From positions 22,000 to 85,999 of the forward strand of contig CAKVBA010000006.1 of assembly GCA_934725305.1 (NCBI GenBank): 64,000 nt of DNA. Reading direction: 5' to 3'. Positions 9,982 to 18,459 of this stretch are shown one piece after another (the first letter of the stretch is position 1; every line of letters begins with the position of its first letter). The DNA comes from an uncultured Parabacteroides sp. (lineage in GTDB: Bacteria > Bacteroidota > Bacteroidia > Bacteroidales > Tannerellaceae). The position numbers were made by a program, and so were the translations under genes. Under the pieces are notes generated by a model. It was given only the letters and a program-made list of their open reading frames with translations. It did not search any database and was not told where the DNA came from.

Positions 9982-10347
9982 ACCCCGGACAATGTAATCA
10001 CGGGCAAGGTCTTGGGGCTTTAAAGGCTGGTCGTTCCACTGCAACAGATCAATATCTACGGCAATATGTCCCAGGGCTTTCTCCTCGGGACAACGTCCCA
10101 GCGAATGCTCCATCGCCTTCAGACTACGCTGCACTTCTGACAAATCTTCCTGTGTAGTTCCTATAGCTACACAATTCAGAAAGTCATCCATTGGAATGGA
10201 ACAACCTATCGGTTCGGTCAGTTCATCTTCCGAAAAACACAAAGAGGGAAAACTATCAATCAGCAAACGTTTGGCCTCAGCCATATTTGCCTCCTTGTGA
10301 TAGTTCGACCCCAAACCCAACACCATTCTATTCTTATTTTTCTCCAT
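9952..10347 (-). CDS. folK: 6-hydroxymethyl-7,8-dihydropterin pyrophosphokinase family
   Basis: A 131-residue HPPK-like protein that transfers pyrophosphate from ATP to 6-hydroxymethyl-dihydropterin in folate synthesis. LGLGSN at the N-terminus and DIDLLQW near residue 97 (the two Mg-binding Asp of the DIDL motif) are diagnostic. FLNCVAIG matches the FxN(C/A)V strand. It is shorter than the usual 155-165 residues, mainly in the C-terminal loop region. It converges on the GT2 gene with a 30-bp overlap. Family assignment is good; activity is probable. Confidence 0.85.
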   Translation of the reverse strand: MEKNKNRMVLGLGSNYHKEANMAEAKRLLIDSFPSLCFSEDELTEPIGCSIPMDDFLNCVAIGTTQEDLSEVQRSLKAMEHSLGRCPEEKALGHIAVDIDLLQWNDQPLKPQDLARDYIVRGLSFLLPDEA

Positions 10348-10469
10348 GACCCGTCATCTCTGTTTCATTCTGCAAAACTAATGAAACTATTTTGATTATT
10401 TCATCTTTCCTTTTTGATAAGTTACGCCCTGTTAAATCTGCAAACAGATACAGAAAATACCTATAGTTC

Positions 10470-10504
10470 GGTATTGATGATACCAATAATTCAGTGTACT
10501 TTTG
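10470..10504 (+). promoter_or_regulatory. feoAB promoter with dyad operator
   Basis: A TACTTTTG -7 box (10497-10504) sits 22 bp before the feoAB start. ATTG at 10473-10476 gives a 20-bp spacer. An inverted repeat GGTAT-N5-ATACC (10470-10484) overlaps the -33 position, a good place for a repressor. The identity of the regulator (Fur-like, DtxR-like) is unknown. Confidence 0.5.
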
Positions 10505-10526
10505 TACAACTATTTTGTAAAAAGAG

Positions 10527-13013
10527 ATGAGATTATCTGAACTTCACACAGGTGAAAAAGGTGTTATTGTAAAAGTGATGGGACGCGGAGCTTTCCGCAA
10601 ACGCATCATAGAAATGGGGTTCATTCGAGGAAAAGAGGTTGTAGTTGTTCAAAATGCCCCTCTAAAAGATCCGATACACTATAAGGTGATGGGATACGAT
10701 GTGTCTCTCCGACGCAATGATGCCGCCTTAATAGAAGTAATTAGTGAAGCTGAATTTGAAAAAGAGTATAATCAATCAGGACTTTCTCCTCGTTCGGCTG
10801 ATTCTTATATCCTTCCTTCGGGCGAAGAGTTACAGGCGATGGCTCTTCATAAAGGTAAAACTATCAATGTTGCACTTGTTGGCAATCCCAACTGTGGCAA
10901 GACGTCACTGTTCAACTATGCCTCCGGAGCACATGAACATGTCGGTAACTATAGTGGAGTAACCGTAGATGCCAAAGAGGGCGTATTTCATCAAAACGGA
11001 TACACCTTCCGCATCGTGGATCTTCCCGGAACCTACTCATTATCAGCCTATACCCCAGAGGAATTATATGTACGCAAGCATCTGAACGAAGCGCATCCGG
11101 ATGTGGTCATCAACGTTATAGATGCCTCAAATCTTGAGCGAAACCTCTATCTGACCACTCAGCTGATTGATATGGACCAGCGCATGGTGATTGCCCTCAA
11201 TATGTATGACGAGATGCAACGGCAAGGCAATAAGTTCGACTATGAAAGTCTGGCCCGCATGATTGGCGCTCCTATCATTCCGACAATCAGCCGCACAGGT
11301 TTTGGCATTGAAGATCTGTTCAACCGCGTTATCAAAGTCTATGAAGAGCAAGATCCGGTGATCCGTCATATCCATATCAACTATGGAGAATCTCTTGAAA
11401 AGGGCATCTCCAATCTGAGACAGACGCTGCATAATAATGAGCAGATTGGAAAAAGTGTTTCCAAACGATACTTATCAATCAAGCTACTTGAAGGAGACTC
11501 CGAGATTGAATCATTCGTCCGCAACACGCTGCCCAATGCCGAGGCTATCATGCAGGAACGAGACAGAAACAAGGCCTTGATTGAAACCCTGCTTCAAGAA
11601 GATTGTGAGACCGCCTTTACCGATGCACGTTATGGATTCATCTCCGGAGCATTACGCGAGACCTTTGAACAGAACAAGATCAAAGAGGCAACCAGCACTC
11701 AGATTATCGACCTATTCGTGACGCACAAGGTATTGGGATTTCCCATCTTCATCCTGTTTATGTGGATCATGTTTGAAACAACCTTCCGCATAGGCAACTA
11801 TCCGCAGGAATGGATCGACTCTTTGGTTAAGATATTCGGCAGTTTCATGCGTAGCCACATGGCCGAAGGTCCGTTGAAAGATTTGATTGTCGATGGCATC
11901 ATCGGTGGTGTCGGTGGCGTTATTGTATTCCTGCCCAACATATTAATCTTATATGCATTCATCTCCTTTATGGAAGATTCAGGATATATGGCTCGTGCAG
12001 CCTTCATCATGGATAAGATTATGCACAAGATGGGACTTCATGGCAAATCATTCATCCCATTGGTGATGGGATTTGGATGTAATGTTCCGGCCATCATGGC
12101 CTCACGAACTATCGAAAGCCGTAACAGTCGTATGATTACGATGTTGGTCAATCCCTTGATGAGCTGTAGTGCCCGTCTGCCGGTCTATGTATTGCTGACA
12201 AGTGCCTTCTTTCCGCAAAACGCCAGCCTCGTTCTCTTGGGGCTGTATGTCACGGGCATTCTTTTGGCTGTTGTGATGGCGCGTCTGTTCAAACGCTTCT
12301 TATTCAAGGAAGAAGATGTTCCGTTTGTCATGGAGCTTCCGCCCTACCGTATGCCGACGGCTAAGTCCATCCTTCTTCACATGTGGGAAAAATCAAAACA
12401 ATACCTGCATAAGATGGGCGGCGTCATATTGGTTGCCTCCATCATCATTTGGTTCCTGGGATATTTCCCACGAGAAACGGTCAATAGCGAGCTGTTTGAC
12501 AAACAGATTGCAGAGATTGAACAATCTGATCTCACGCCCAATGAGAAAGAGTCTGCCATCGCTGAACAAGAGCGTCTCAAGGCCATCGATCATCAGCGCA
12601 ACAGCTACATTGGCAAGATAGGACAGACTATTCAGCCCGTTTTAGCTCCATTAGGCTTTGATTGGCGCATCAGCGTAAGTCTGGTAACCGGCATGGCAGC
12701 AAAAGAGGTTGTAGTCAGCACTCTCAGTGTATTGCACACGGGAAAAGATGATAACAATCTGGCTCTATCCGAACGGTTAAAAGAGGATAGAGATGCTGAT
12801 GGCAATCCAACATTCACGCCTTTGATTGCTCTTAGTCTGATGCTCTTTGTGTTGCTCTATTTCCCCTGTATAGCCACTATTTCGGCTATCATCAATGAAT
12901 CTCATTCCTGGAAATGGGGACTATTTGTAATTACATACACCTGCCTTTTGGCTTGGATTGTATCATTTGTAGTCTATCAAACCGGAAGCCTGATAACAGG
13001 CATAATCCATTAA
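10527..13013 (+). CDS. feoB: FeoA-FeoB fusion, ferrous iron importer
   Basis: An 828-residue inner-membrane Fe2+ transporter with its own FeoA domain. FeoA SH3-like domain at residues 1-75 (MRLSELHTGEKGVIVKV), then a small linker and the G-protein domain: P-loop GNPNCGKTS (119-127), DLPG (165-168), NMYD (225-228). The membrane half holds Gate motifs: MGFGCNVPAIMA and a second AAKEVVVS region. C-terminal helices end at residue 828. The FeoA-FeoB fusion is the standard Bacteroidales form. It is followed after 13 bp by the Cys-rich FeoB-associated gene. GTP hydrolysis gates or drives uptake under anaerobic iron-reduced conditions. Confidence 0.96.
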   Translation: MRLSELHTGEKGVIVKVMGRGAFRKRIIEMGFIRGKEVVVVQNAPLKDPIHYKVMGYDVSLRRNDAALIEVISEAEFEKEYNQSGLSPRSADSYILPSGEELQAMALHKGKTINVALVGNPNCGKTSLFNYASGAHEHVGNYSGVTVDAKEGVFHQNGYTFRIVDLPGTYSLSAYTPEELYVRKHLNEAHPDVVINVIDASNLERNLYLTTQLIDMDQRMVIALNMYDEMQRQGNKFDYESLARMIGAPIIPTISRTGFGIEDLFNRVIKVYEEQDPVIRHIHINYGESLEKGISNLRQTLHNNEQIGKSVSKRYLSIKLLEGDSEIESFVRNTLPNAEAIMQERDRNKALIETLLQEDCETAFTDARYGFISGALRETFEQNKIKEATSTQIIDLFVTHKVLGFPIFILFMWIMFETTFRIGNYPQEWIDSLVKIFGSFMRSHMAEGPLKDLIVDGIIGGVGGVIVFLPNILILYAFISFMEDSGYMARAAFIMDKIMHKMGLHGKSFIPLVMGFGCNVPAIMASRTIESRNSRMITMLVNPLMSCSARLPVYVLLTSAFFPQNASLVLLGLYVTGILLAVVMARLFKRFLFKEEDVPFVMELPPYRMPTAKSILLHMWEKSKQYLHKMGGVILVASIIIWFLGYFPRETVNSELFDKQIAEIEQSDLTPNEKESAIAEQERLKAIDHQRNSYIGKIGQTIQPVLAPLGFDWRISVSLVTGMAAKEVVVSTLSVLHTGKDDNNLALSERLKEDRDADGNPTFTPLIALSLMLFVLLYFPCIATISAIINESHSWKWGLFVITYTCLLAWIVSFVVYQTGSLITGIIH

Positions 13014-13026
13014 TCCTGTTATTGAT

Positions 13027-13176
13027 ATGTGGCAAGAGATAGCCGTATTCTTCATTGGTATAGGAGTTGTTGGCTACGTTGGATTAAAAATCTATCGTAT
13101 GATCAAACAGCCTCCTAAATCTTGTTGTGACAACTGCCAAGGATGTCCGCTTAAAGACAAGATAAAGAAGAGATAA
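13027..13176 (+). CDS. FeoB-associated Cys-rich membrane protein
   Basis: A 49-residue protein. One membrane helix (EIAVFFIGIGVVGYVGLKIY) is followed by a Cys-rich tail, SCCDNCQGCPLKD, and a basic end. It matches the small FeoB-associated (FeoC-position) family in length and pattern, CCxxCxxC after a single TM. Start is the only ATG in frame, 13 bp after the feoB stop, so it is probably translated with it. Proposed role is metal binding or assembly with FeoB; this is inferred from position. Confidence 0.85.
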   Translation: MWQEIAVFFIGIGVVGYVGLKIYRMIKQPPKSCCDNCQGCPLKDKIKKR

Positions 13177-13272
13177 GATCTAATTCTGATTCAACTCCAA
13201 TCGTCATTAGGGTTTGCTCGGATTTGAGCTTTTAGAAGAGTAGATTTTGTTTGGCACATGTTTTATATACAA

Positions 13273-13638
13273 CCTAAAAAGTACAATAACCCAACAGAAA
13301 TCCGAGAAGTCATTAACCCTATCAAAAAGGGATAGGCTATTTCTGGGAATTGGGTGCCTATCCATTTCCAACGGAGTGCCTACTCCTTTCCGACGGAGTG
13401 CCTACCCATTTTCAAAAAAGTCCCTACCCTTTTTCCGGAAAGTCTATAGACTAATTCAAGAGAGTCTATAGACTAATTCAAAAAAGTCTATAAACCATTG
13501 AAAAACAACACATAACACATATTAAGAAAAGGTTTAAAGCGAGCCGGATTCGCCTATCAATTTCTATGAAGTCGCTCGCCATTTCAGACAGATTTGTCAC
13601 CTATTGCAGCAAAAACGACCATGATAAAATTACAATAA
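13273..13638 (-). repeat. Dispersed element III, copy A (inverted), ten 22-bp units
   Basis: Reverse-strand copy of an element also found at 24047 and 48280. Read on the reverse strand, ten consecutive 22-bp units occupy 13492 down to 13273. Each starts with TA or a close variant; examples start TATAGACTTTCCGGAAA and TAGGCACTCCGTTGGAAA. The ends carry TTATTGTA(A)TTTT and TTATTGTACTTTTT, variants of the TTATTGTATTTT motif that bounds the other copies. It fills most of the 680-bp gap between the Feo genes and pbpC. No ORF is shared by the copies. Confidence 0.85.
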
Positions 13639-13733
13639 CCATCTTTGATTACAGAAAGATTATTAAACTCCAAACGGCTACATATATTGAAGAGCATAAA
13701 AATCGGATTGATGTATTTTGTAAAATATTCTTT

Positions 13734-13771
13734 TGAGGCTACATCTAAATAGTTATTTTGATACAGCCTCA
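13734..13771. repeat. Type I palindrome without an adjacent gene end
   Basis: TGAGGCT and AGCCTCA bracket the family core ACATCTAAATAGTTATTTTGAT. It lies just upstream of the pbpC promoter, over 550 bp from the last forward-strand stop, so it is unlikely to be a normal terminator there. Confidence 0.6.
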
Positions 13772-13809
13772 TAAATAAAGAATGCGATGGAACGTATTGG
13801 AAATGTCTC

Positions 13810-13841
13810 TTTGATTCTTCTATATCTTTTTCCTATTTTTG
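13810..13841 (+). promoter_or_regulatory. pbpC promoter
   Basis: TTTG (13810-13813), a 20-bp spacer and TATTTTTG (13834-13841) match the Bacteroidetes housekeeping consensus. Transcription would begin about 13848, which excludes the upstream in-frame ATG at 13787 and supports the ATG at 13856. Confidence 0.7.
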
Positions 13842-13855
13842 TAAAAAACAAGGCT

Positions 13856-16243
13856 ATGCATCGACCTAAAAAACGTTGGAAACTGAAACAGAGACTGATC
13901 TTTTTACTTATATCAGGAGCCATCTGCTGGCTATGGCTCTTCATCTGTATTCCTCGTAACCTCTTTCAAGAAGGCTACTCTACTCTTCTGTATTCATCGG
14001 AAGGCGAACTGTTGGGAGCGCGTATTGCTCCGGATGGACAATGGCGTTTCCCCATGACTCAGCAGGTTCCTAAAAAGTTCAGAACCTGTCTCACCACCTT
14101 CGAAGATAAACGTTTCAACTATCACATGGGCATCGATCTATTTGCCTTTGCACGAGCCTTTCAGCTTAATCTACAAGCGGGCAAGGTTGTTAGTGGTGGC
14201 AGCACACTGACTATGCAATTAGCTCGACTGGCCCGAAAGAACCAGCCTCGCACACTTAGACAAAAGCTTATAGAAGTAAGCTGGGCTCTCTATCTGGAAA
14301 CTATCTACAGCAAAGAGAAGATCTTACAGCTCTATGCCTCTCATGCGCCTTTTGGCGGAAATGTAATAGGCGTAGAGACAGCGGCTTGGCGCTATTTCGG
14401 TCGCAGTGCCTCCAATCTTTCCTGGGCAGAAAGCGCCACTTTAGCGGTCTTGCCCAATTCTCCGGCGCTGATTCATCCGGGACGAAACCGCAAGCTGCTT
14501 AAGGAAAAAAGAGACCGATTATTGAAACAGCTTTGGCAGATTGGAAAGATTGACCAGATTGAATATGAGCTGGCCTGCATGGAGCCTCTGCCCGATGCTC
14601 CCGTTCCTCTGCCGCATGATGCCTCTCATCTATTGGAACAAATTGCGGCATCAAAACCCGGTCAGCAGATTTCCTCTTCTATTCATTATAATCTGCAACG
14701 ACAGGCCCAAAACATTGTCAACCAATATGCGGCTCAATACCAGTCGAACCACATCTATAATACAGCAGCACTGATTGCGGATGTGGAAAGTGGCGAAGTC
14801 CTGGCGTATGTAGGCAATGTAGATAATCTGACGGACAAACAGCGCGGAGGCGAAGTGAATGTGATTACAGCTCCTCGTAGCACGGGCAGTATTCTCAAGC
14901 CCTTTCTGTATGCAGCCATGCTACACGACGGGCTGATTCTTCCCTCAACACTGATATCGGATGTTCCACTCAACATCAATGGCTTCACGCCGCAAAACTA
15001 CAACAAGAGCTTTCACGGAGCAGTGCCGGCTCATGTGGCCATCGAACGCTCCTTAAATGTGCCTCTGGTCAGAATGCTTACTCAATACAACACCGGGCGC
15101 TTCATGTCGCTACTTAAAAAGTTAGGTATGACAACTCTACGCTTTTCGGAACAACATTACGGTGCTTCTCTGATATTGGGCGGAGCCGAGGGAAATCTTT
15201 GGGATCTGTGTGGCATGTACGCCTCTTTGGCTCGCTCTCTTTCACATTATCACCGCTATAACGGACGATATGATGCTGGCGACATTCATCCTCTGACTTT
15301 TATTCCATCCGCCTCGCCCAAAGAGGAGATTCAGCGTCTGAACGATCCGAGACTGAGCGATCAAGGCCTTCTATCCTATGCCTCTATCTGGTTTATGCTG
15401 GATGCTATGTCGGCCGTGAACCGTCCGGAAGAAGAGTCTGACTGGCAACAGTTCGACTCGATGAAACAGATTGCCTGGAAGACTGGCACCAGCTATGGCG
15501 GACGAGATGCTTGGGCCATTGGCACGACACGACGATATGTTGTAGGCGTATGGGTTGGGAATGCCTCCGGAGAAGGACGAGCCGGACTGACCGGTGTGGG
15601 AAATGCGGCTCCAGTCTTATTCGACCTCTTTGCTCTGCTTCCGGATAGTCCTTGGTTTGATCAGCCTTTTGATGAGCTGGAACAGATGCCGATCTGCCGA
15701 AAAAGCGGACATAAAGCCTCTGCTATCTGTGAAGAGGTGGACACTCTGTATATGCCTGTTTCCGGACAACAGACAACGCTCTGTCCCTATCATAAATTGA
15801 TTCATCTGTCGGCAGACGGACGTTTTCGGGTCAATAGTTCTTGTGAATCGCCCAACCGCATGATTACGAAAGCTTGGTTTGTTTTACCTCCGGCGCAAGC
15901 CTATTACTACCGGAACTATCATGTCGATTACAATCCGCTTCCGCCTTTTAAACCCGGATGCGAAGAGAGCAGCAGCCGTTCTTCTCTGATTAATGTGATC
16001 TATCCCGAGCACGAAGCTATACTCTATCTACCGAAAGGATTCTCAGGAGAACAAGAGATGTTTATCTTCAAGGCGGTACATCAAGATCCGGAAGCTACGC
16101 TTTATTGGCATTTGGACGATCACTATTTAGGAGAGACAACCGACCTGCATCAGATGGCTTGCCGGGCCGACAAAGGTCTTCATCTGCTGACATTGATGGA
16201 TGAACAGGGCAACCAGAAGAAGATACAATTCAGGGTTAAATGA
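13856..16243 (+). CDS. pbpC: Penicillin-binding protein 1C
   Basis: A 795-residue bifunctional peptidoglycan synthase, anchored by one N-terminal helix (residues 13-30). The GT51 glycosyltransferase domain has TFEDKRF (catalytic Glu near 82), GGSTLTMQLAR and a Q-LYASHAPFGGN region. The transpeptidase domain has STGSILKP (Ser345 and Lys348), a SxN-type ERSLN and KTGTS near 525. The C-terminal 150 residues match the PBP1C-specific domain with a Cys-rich turn (CRKSGHKASAICEEV). The start is set by the promoter at 13810-13841; the longer reading from 13787 adds 23 unlikely residues. A neighbouring alpha-2-macroglobulin gene, often linked to pbpC, is absent. Confidence 0.93.
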   Translation: MHRPKKRWKLKQRLIFLLISGAICWLWLFICIPRNLFQEGYSTLLYSSEGELLGARIAPDGQWRFPMTQQVPKKFRTCLTTFEDKRFNYHMGIDLFAFARAFQLNLQAGKVVSGGSTLTMQLARLARKNQPRTLRQKLIEVSWALYLETIYSKEKILQLYASHAPFGGNVIGVETAAWRYFGRSASNLSWAESATLAVLPNSPALIHPGRNRKLLKEKRDRLLKQLWQIGKIDQIEYELACMEPLPDAPVPLPHDASHLLEQIAASKPGQQISSSIHYNLQRQAQNIVNQYAAQYQSNHIYNTAALIADVESGEVLAYVGNVDNLTDKQRGGEVNVITAPRSTGSILKPFLYAAMLHDGLILPSTLISDVPLNINGFTPQNYNKSFHGAVPAHVAIERSLNVPLVRMLTQYNTGRFMSLLKKLGMTTLRFSEQHYGASLILGGAEGNLWDLCGMYASLARSLSHYHRYNGRYDAGDIHPLTFIPSASPKEEIQRLNDPRLSDQGLLSYASIWFMLDAMSAVNRPEEESDWQQFDSMKQIAWKTGTSYGGRDAWAIGTTRRYVVGVWVGNASGEGRAGLTGVGNAAPVLFDLFALLPDSPWFDQPFDELEQMPICRKSGHKASAICEEVDTLYMPVSGQQTTLCPYHKLIHLSADGRFRVNSSCESPNRMITKAWFVLPPAQAYYYRNYHVDYNPLPPFKPGCEESSSRSSLINVIYPEHEAILYLPKGFSGEQEMFIFKAVHQDPEATLYWHLDDHYLGETTDLHQMACRADKGLHLLTLMDEQGNQKKIQFRVK

Positions 16244-16264
16244 CAATAGGAACGACATTACCTA

Positions 16265-16305
16265 AAAAGGGCTGCATCAAAACAACCATTTCGATGCAGC
16301 CCTAT
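16265..16305. terminator. Bidirectional terminator, type I repeat
   Basis: AAAGGGCTGCATC and GATGCAGCCCT enclose the CAAAACAACCATTTC loop between the convergent pbpC and dcp genes. Stem of 11 or more pairs. Confidence 0.8.
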
Positions 16306-16328
16306 TAACTTTATGGTATGAATATCTA

Positions 16329-18443
16329 TTACTTCAGACCTCTATTTTCCAACAGTGGACCAACTTCTGGTTCGTGACCACGGAAGTTCTTATACATTAC
16401 CATAGCATCATCGATACCACCCGGTGTCAATATATAGTTACGGAACTTAGAAGCAACCTCCTGATCGAAGATGTTACCAGCTTCTTTGTATGCCTGGAAA
16501 GCATCACAATCCAACACTTCCGCCCAAATGTAGCTATAATAACCTGCTGTATAACCACCGCCCATTGTGTGGCTGAAGTAAGTTGTACGATAACGAGAAG
16601 GAATCTGTTTCAACAGACCACGTTTGCCCAACTTATCTGCTTCGAACTTCATCACATCCATATTCGGATCAACCTCTTTCAATACGTGATAGTCCATATC
16701 CAACAAAGAAGCAGCCAGATATTCAGCTGTAACAAATCCCTGACCATACTTACCGCTCTTATCCAATTTCTCGATCAAAGCAGCCGGCATCACTTCACCT
16801 GTTTCATAATGCTTAGCATACACTTTCAATACTTCCGGTTCGAATACCCAATGTTCCATTACCTGAGAAGGCAACTCAACGAAGTCGCGAGGCACACCAG
16901 ATACGCCATAATAGTGAACATCTTTAAACAGGTTGTGCAAACCATGACCAAATTCATGGAACAAAGTAGTAGCTTCATCTGCGCTCAACAAAGCCGGTTT
17001 GCCCGGAGCAGGCTGAGAGAAGTTGCATACGATTGTAACAACCGGGCCCAGACGCTTGCCATCTTTGTAAGTCTGTGAGCGATAAGTGCCACACCATGCA
17101 CCACCACGTTTGCTGGCACGTGGGAAGAAGTCCATATACAACACACCCAGATGAGTGCCGTCTTTATCCTTACATTCAAATGCCATAGCATCCGGATGAG
17201 GCAACGGAATCTCTTTGATCGGAGTGAATGTGATACCATACAGCTTGTTAGCCACATAGAATGCACCTTCACGAACGTTGCTCAGCTCCAGATAAGGACG
17301 AACTTCGTTTTCATCCAAATCGAACTTAGCCTTCTTAGCCTTCTCGAAATAGTAACGCCAGTCCCAACCTTCAGCTTCGAAGTTTCCACCTTCTTTCTTG
17401 ATCTCTGCCTGAATGTCAGCCAATTCCTGTTTAGCCTTCACGATAGTCGGCTTCCACAACTGGTCTAACAGTTTATACACAGCAGCAGGATTCTTTGACA
17501 TACGTTCTTCCAATACGAAGTCTGCGTAAGTATCATAACCCATCAAGCGAGCCTTTTCAAGACGTTTAGTGATCAGAGTTCTTACCACCTCTTTATTGTC
17601 GCTTTCGTTGCCATTATTACAACGGTTGATGTATCCTTTGAAGATCTTTTCACGCAATGCACGGTTATCGGCATACTGCAAGAACGGCATCACGCTCGGA
17701 TTCTGCAAAGTAAACAACCACTTACCTTCCATACCAGCGCCCTTAGCAGCTTCAGCTGCATTGGCAATCAGGCTTTCTGGCAAACCGGCCAAATCTTCCT
17801 GCTTGTCGATAACCAGCTGGAAAGCATTGGTCTCTTTCAACATATTCTGACCAAAAGTCAACTGCAACATAGAGATTTCAGCATTCAGTTTACGCAACTG
17901 CTCCTGCTTGTCTGCCGGCAAGTTTGCACCGCCACGCACGAAGTTTTTATAGGTATCTTCCAACAGTTTAGCCTGCTCCTTGTCCAAGTTCAGAGACTCA
18001 CGTTTGTCATACACAGCTTTTACACGTGCAAACAATGTCGGATTCAGGTTGATATCATCACCATGCTTTGACAAGATGGGAGATAATTCACGGCTCAATT
18101 CCTGAATTTCATCAGTTGTATTTGCACTGTTCAAACCATAAAACACAGAGCTTACCTTACGCAACAGCGGACCCGCCTGATCCATCGCAGCAATGGTATT
18201 CTCGAATGTAGGCTCTTCTGTATTATTACAGATAGCCTCAATTTCACGGCTCTCTTCTTCAATACCCTGAAGGAATGCAGGCTTGTAATCAGCAAACTTA
18301 ATCTGATCAAAAGGAGGCACTCCAAACGGAGTTGTGTATTCACTCAAGAAAGGATTTCCTCCTTCCGCATCAGACTTCTGTCCGGATGAGCTACATGCTG
18401 TTAAAGCAACGGCCAAACCAGCGGCCATAATAAATTGTTTCAT
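16329..18443 (-). CDS. dcp: M3 family peptidyl-dipeptidase lipoprotein, copy 1
   Basis: A 704-residue zinc peptidase of the Dcp/thimet oligopeptidase family, which removes C-terminal dipeptides. Signal peptide with lipobox LTACS (Cys17). The zinc site HEFGH is at residues 496-500, with the third-ligand Glu likely in the following ELPSQVMEHW helix. The C-terminal GGYTAGYYSYIWAEVLD segment is the family substrate-binding region. It is the downstream partner of a close paralog 16 bp away, in the same orientation. The lipoprotein signal indicates a periplasmic or membrane-attached enzyme, unlike cytosolic E. coli Dcp. Confidence 0.92.
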   Translation of the reverse strand: MKQFIMAAGLAVALTACSSSGQKSDAEGGNPFLSEYTTPFGVPPFDQIKFADYKPAFLQGIEEESREIEAICNNTEEPTFENTIAAMDQAGPLLRKVSSVFYGLNSANTTDEIQELSRELSPILSKHGDDINLNPTLFARVKAVYDKRESLNLDKEQAKLLEDTYKNFVRGGANLPADKQEQLRKLNAEISMLQLTFGQNMLKETNAFQLVIDKQEDLAGLPESLIANAAEAAKGAGMEGKWLFTLQNPSVMPFLQYADNRALREKIFKGYINRCNNGNESDNKEVVRTLITKRLEKARLMGYDTYADFVLEERMSKNPAAVYKLLDQLWKPTIVKAKQELADIQAEIKKEGGNFEAEGWDWRYYFEKAKKAKFDLDENEVRPYLELSNVREGAFYVANKLYGITFTPIKEIPLPHPDAMAFECKDKDGTHLGVLYMDFFPRASKRGGAWCGTYRSQTYKDGKRLGPVVTIVCNFSQPAPGKPALLSADEATTLFHEFGHGLHNLFKDVHYYGVSGVPRDFVELPSQVMEHWVFEPEVLKVYAKHYETGEVMPAALIEKLDKSGKYGQGFVTAEYLAASLLDMDYHVLKEVDPNMDVMKFEADKLGKRGLLKQIPSRYRTTYFSHTMGGGYTAGYYSYIWAEVLDCDAFQAYKEAGNIFDQEVASKFRNYILTPGGIDDAMVMYKNFRGHEPEVGPLLENRGLK

Positions 18444-18459
18444 ATACTTAATATTTGGA

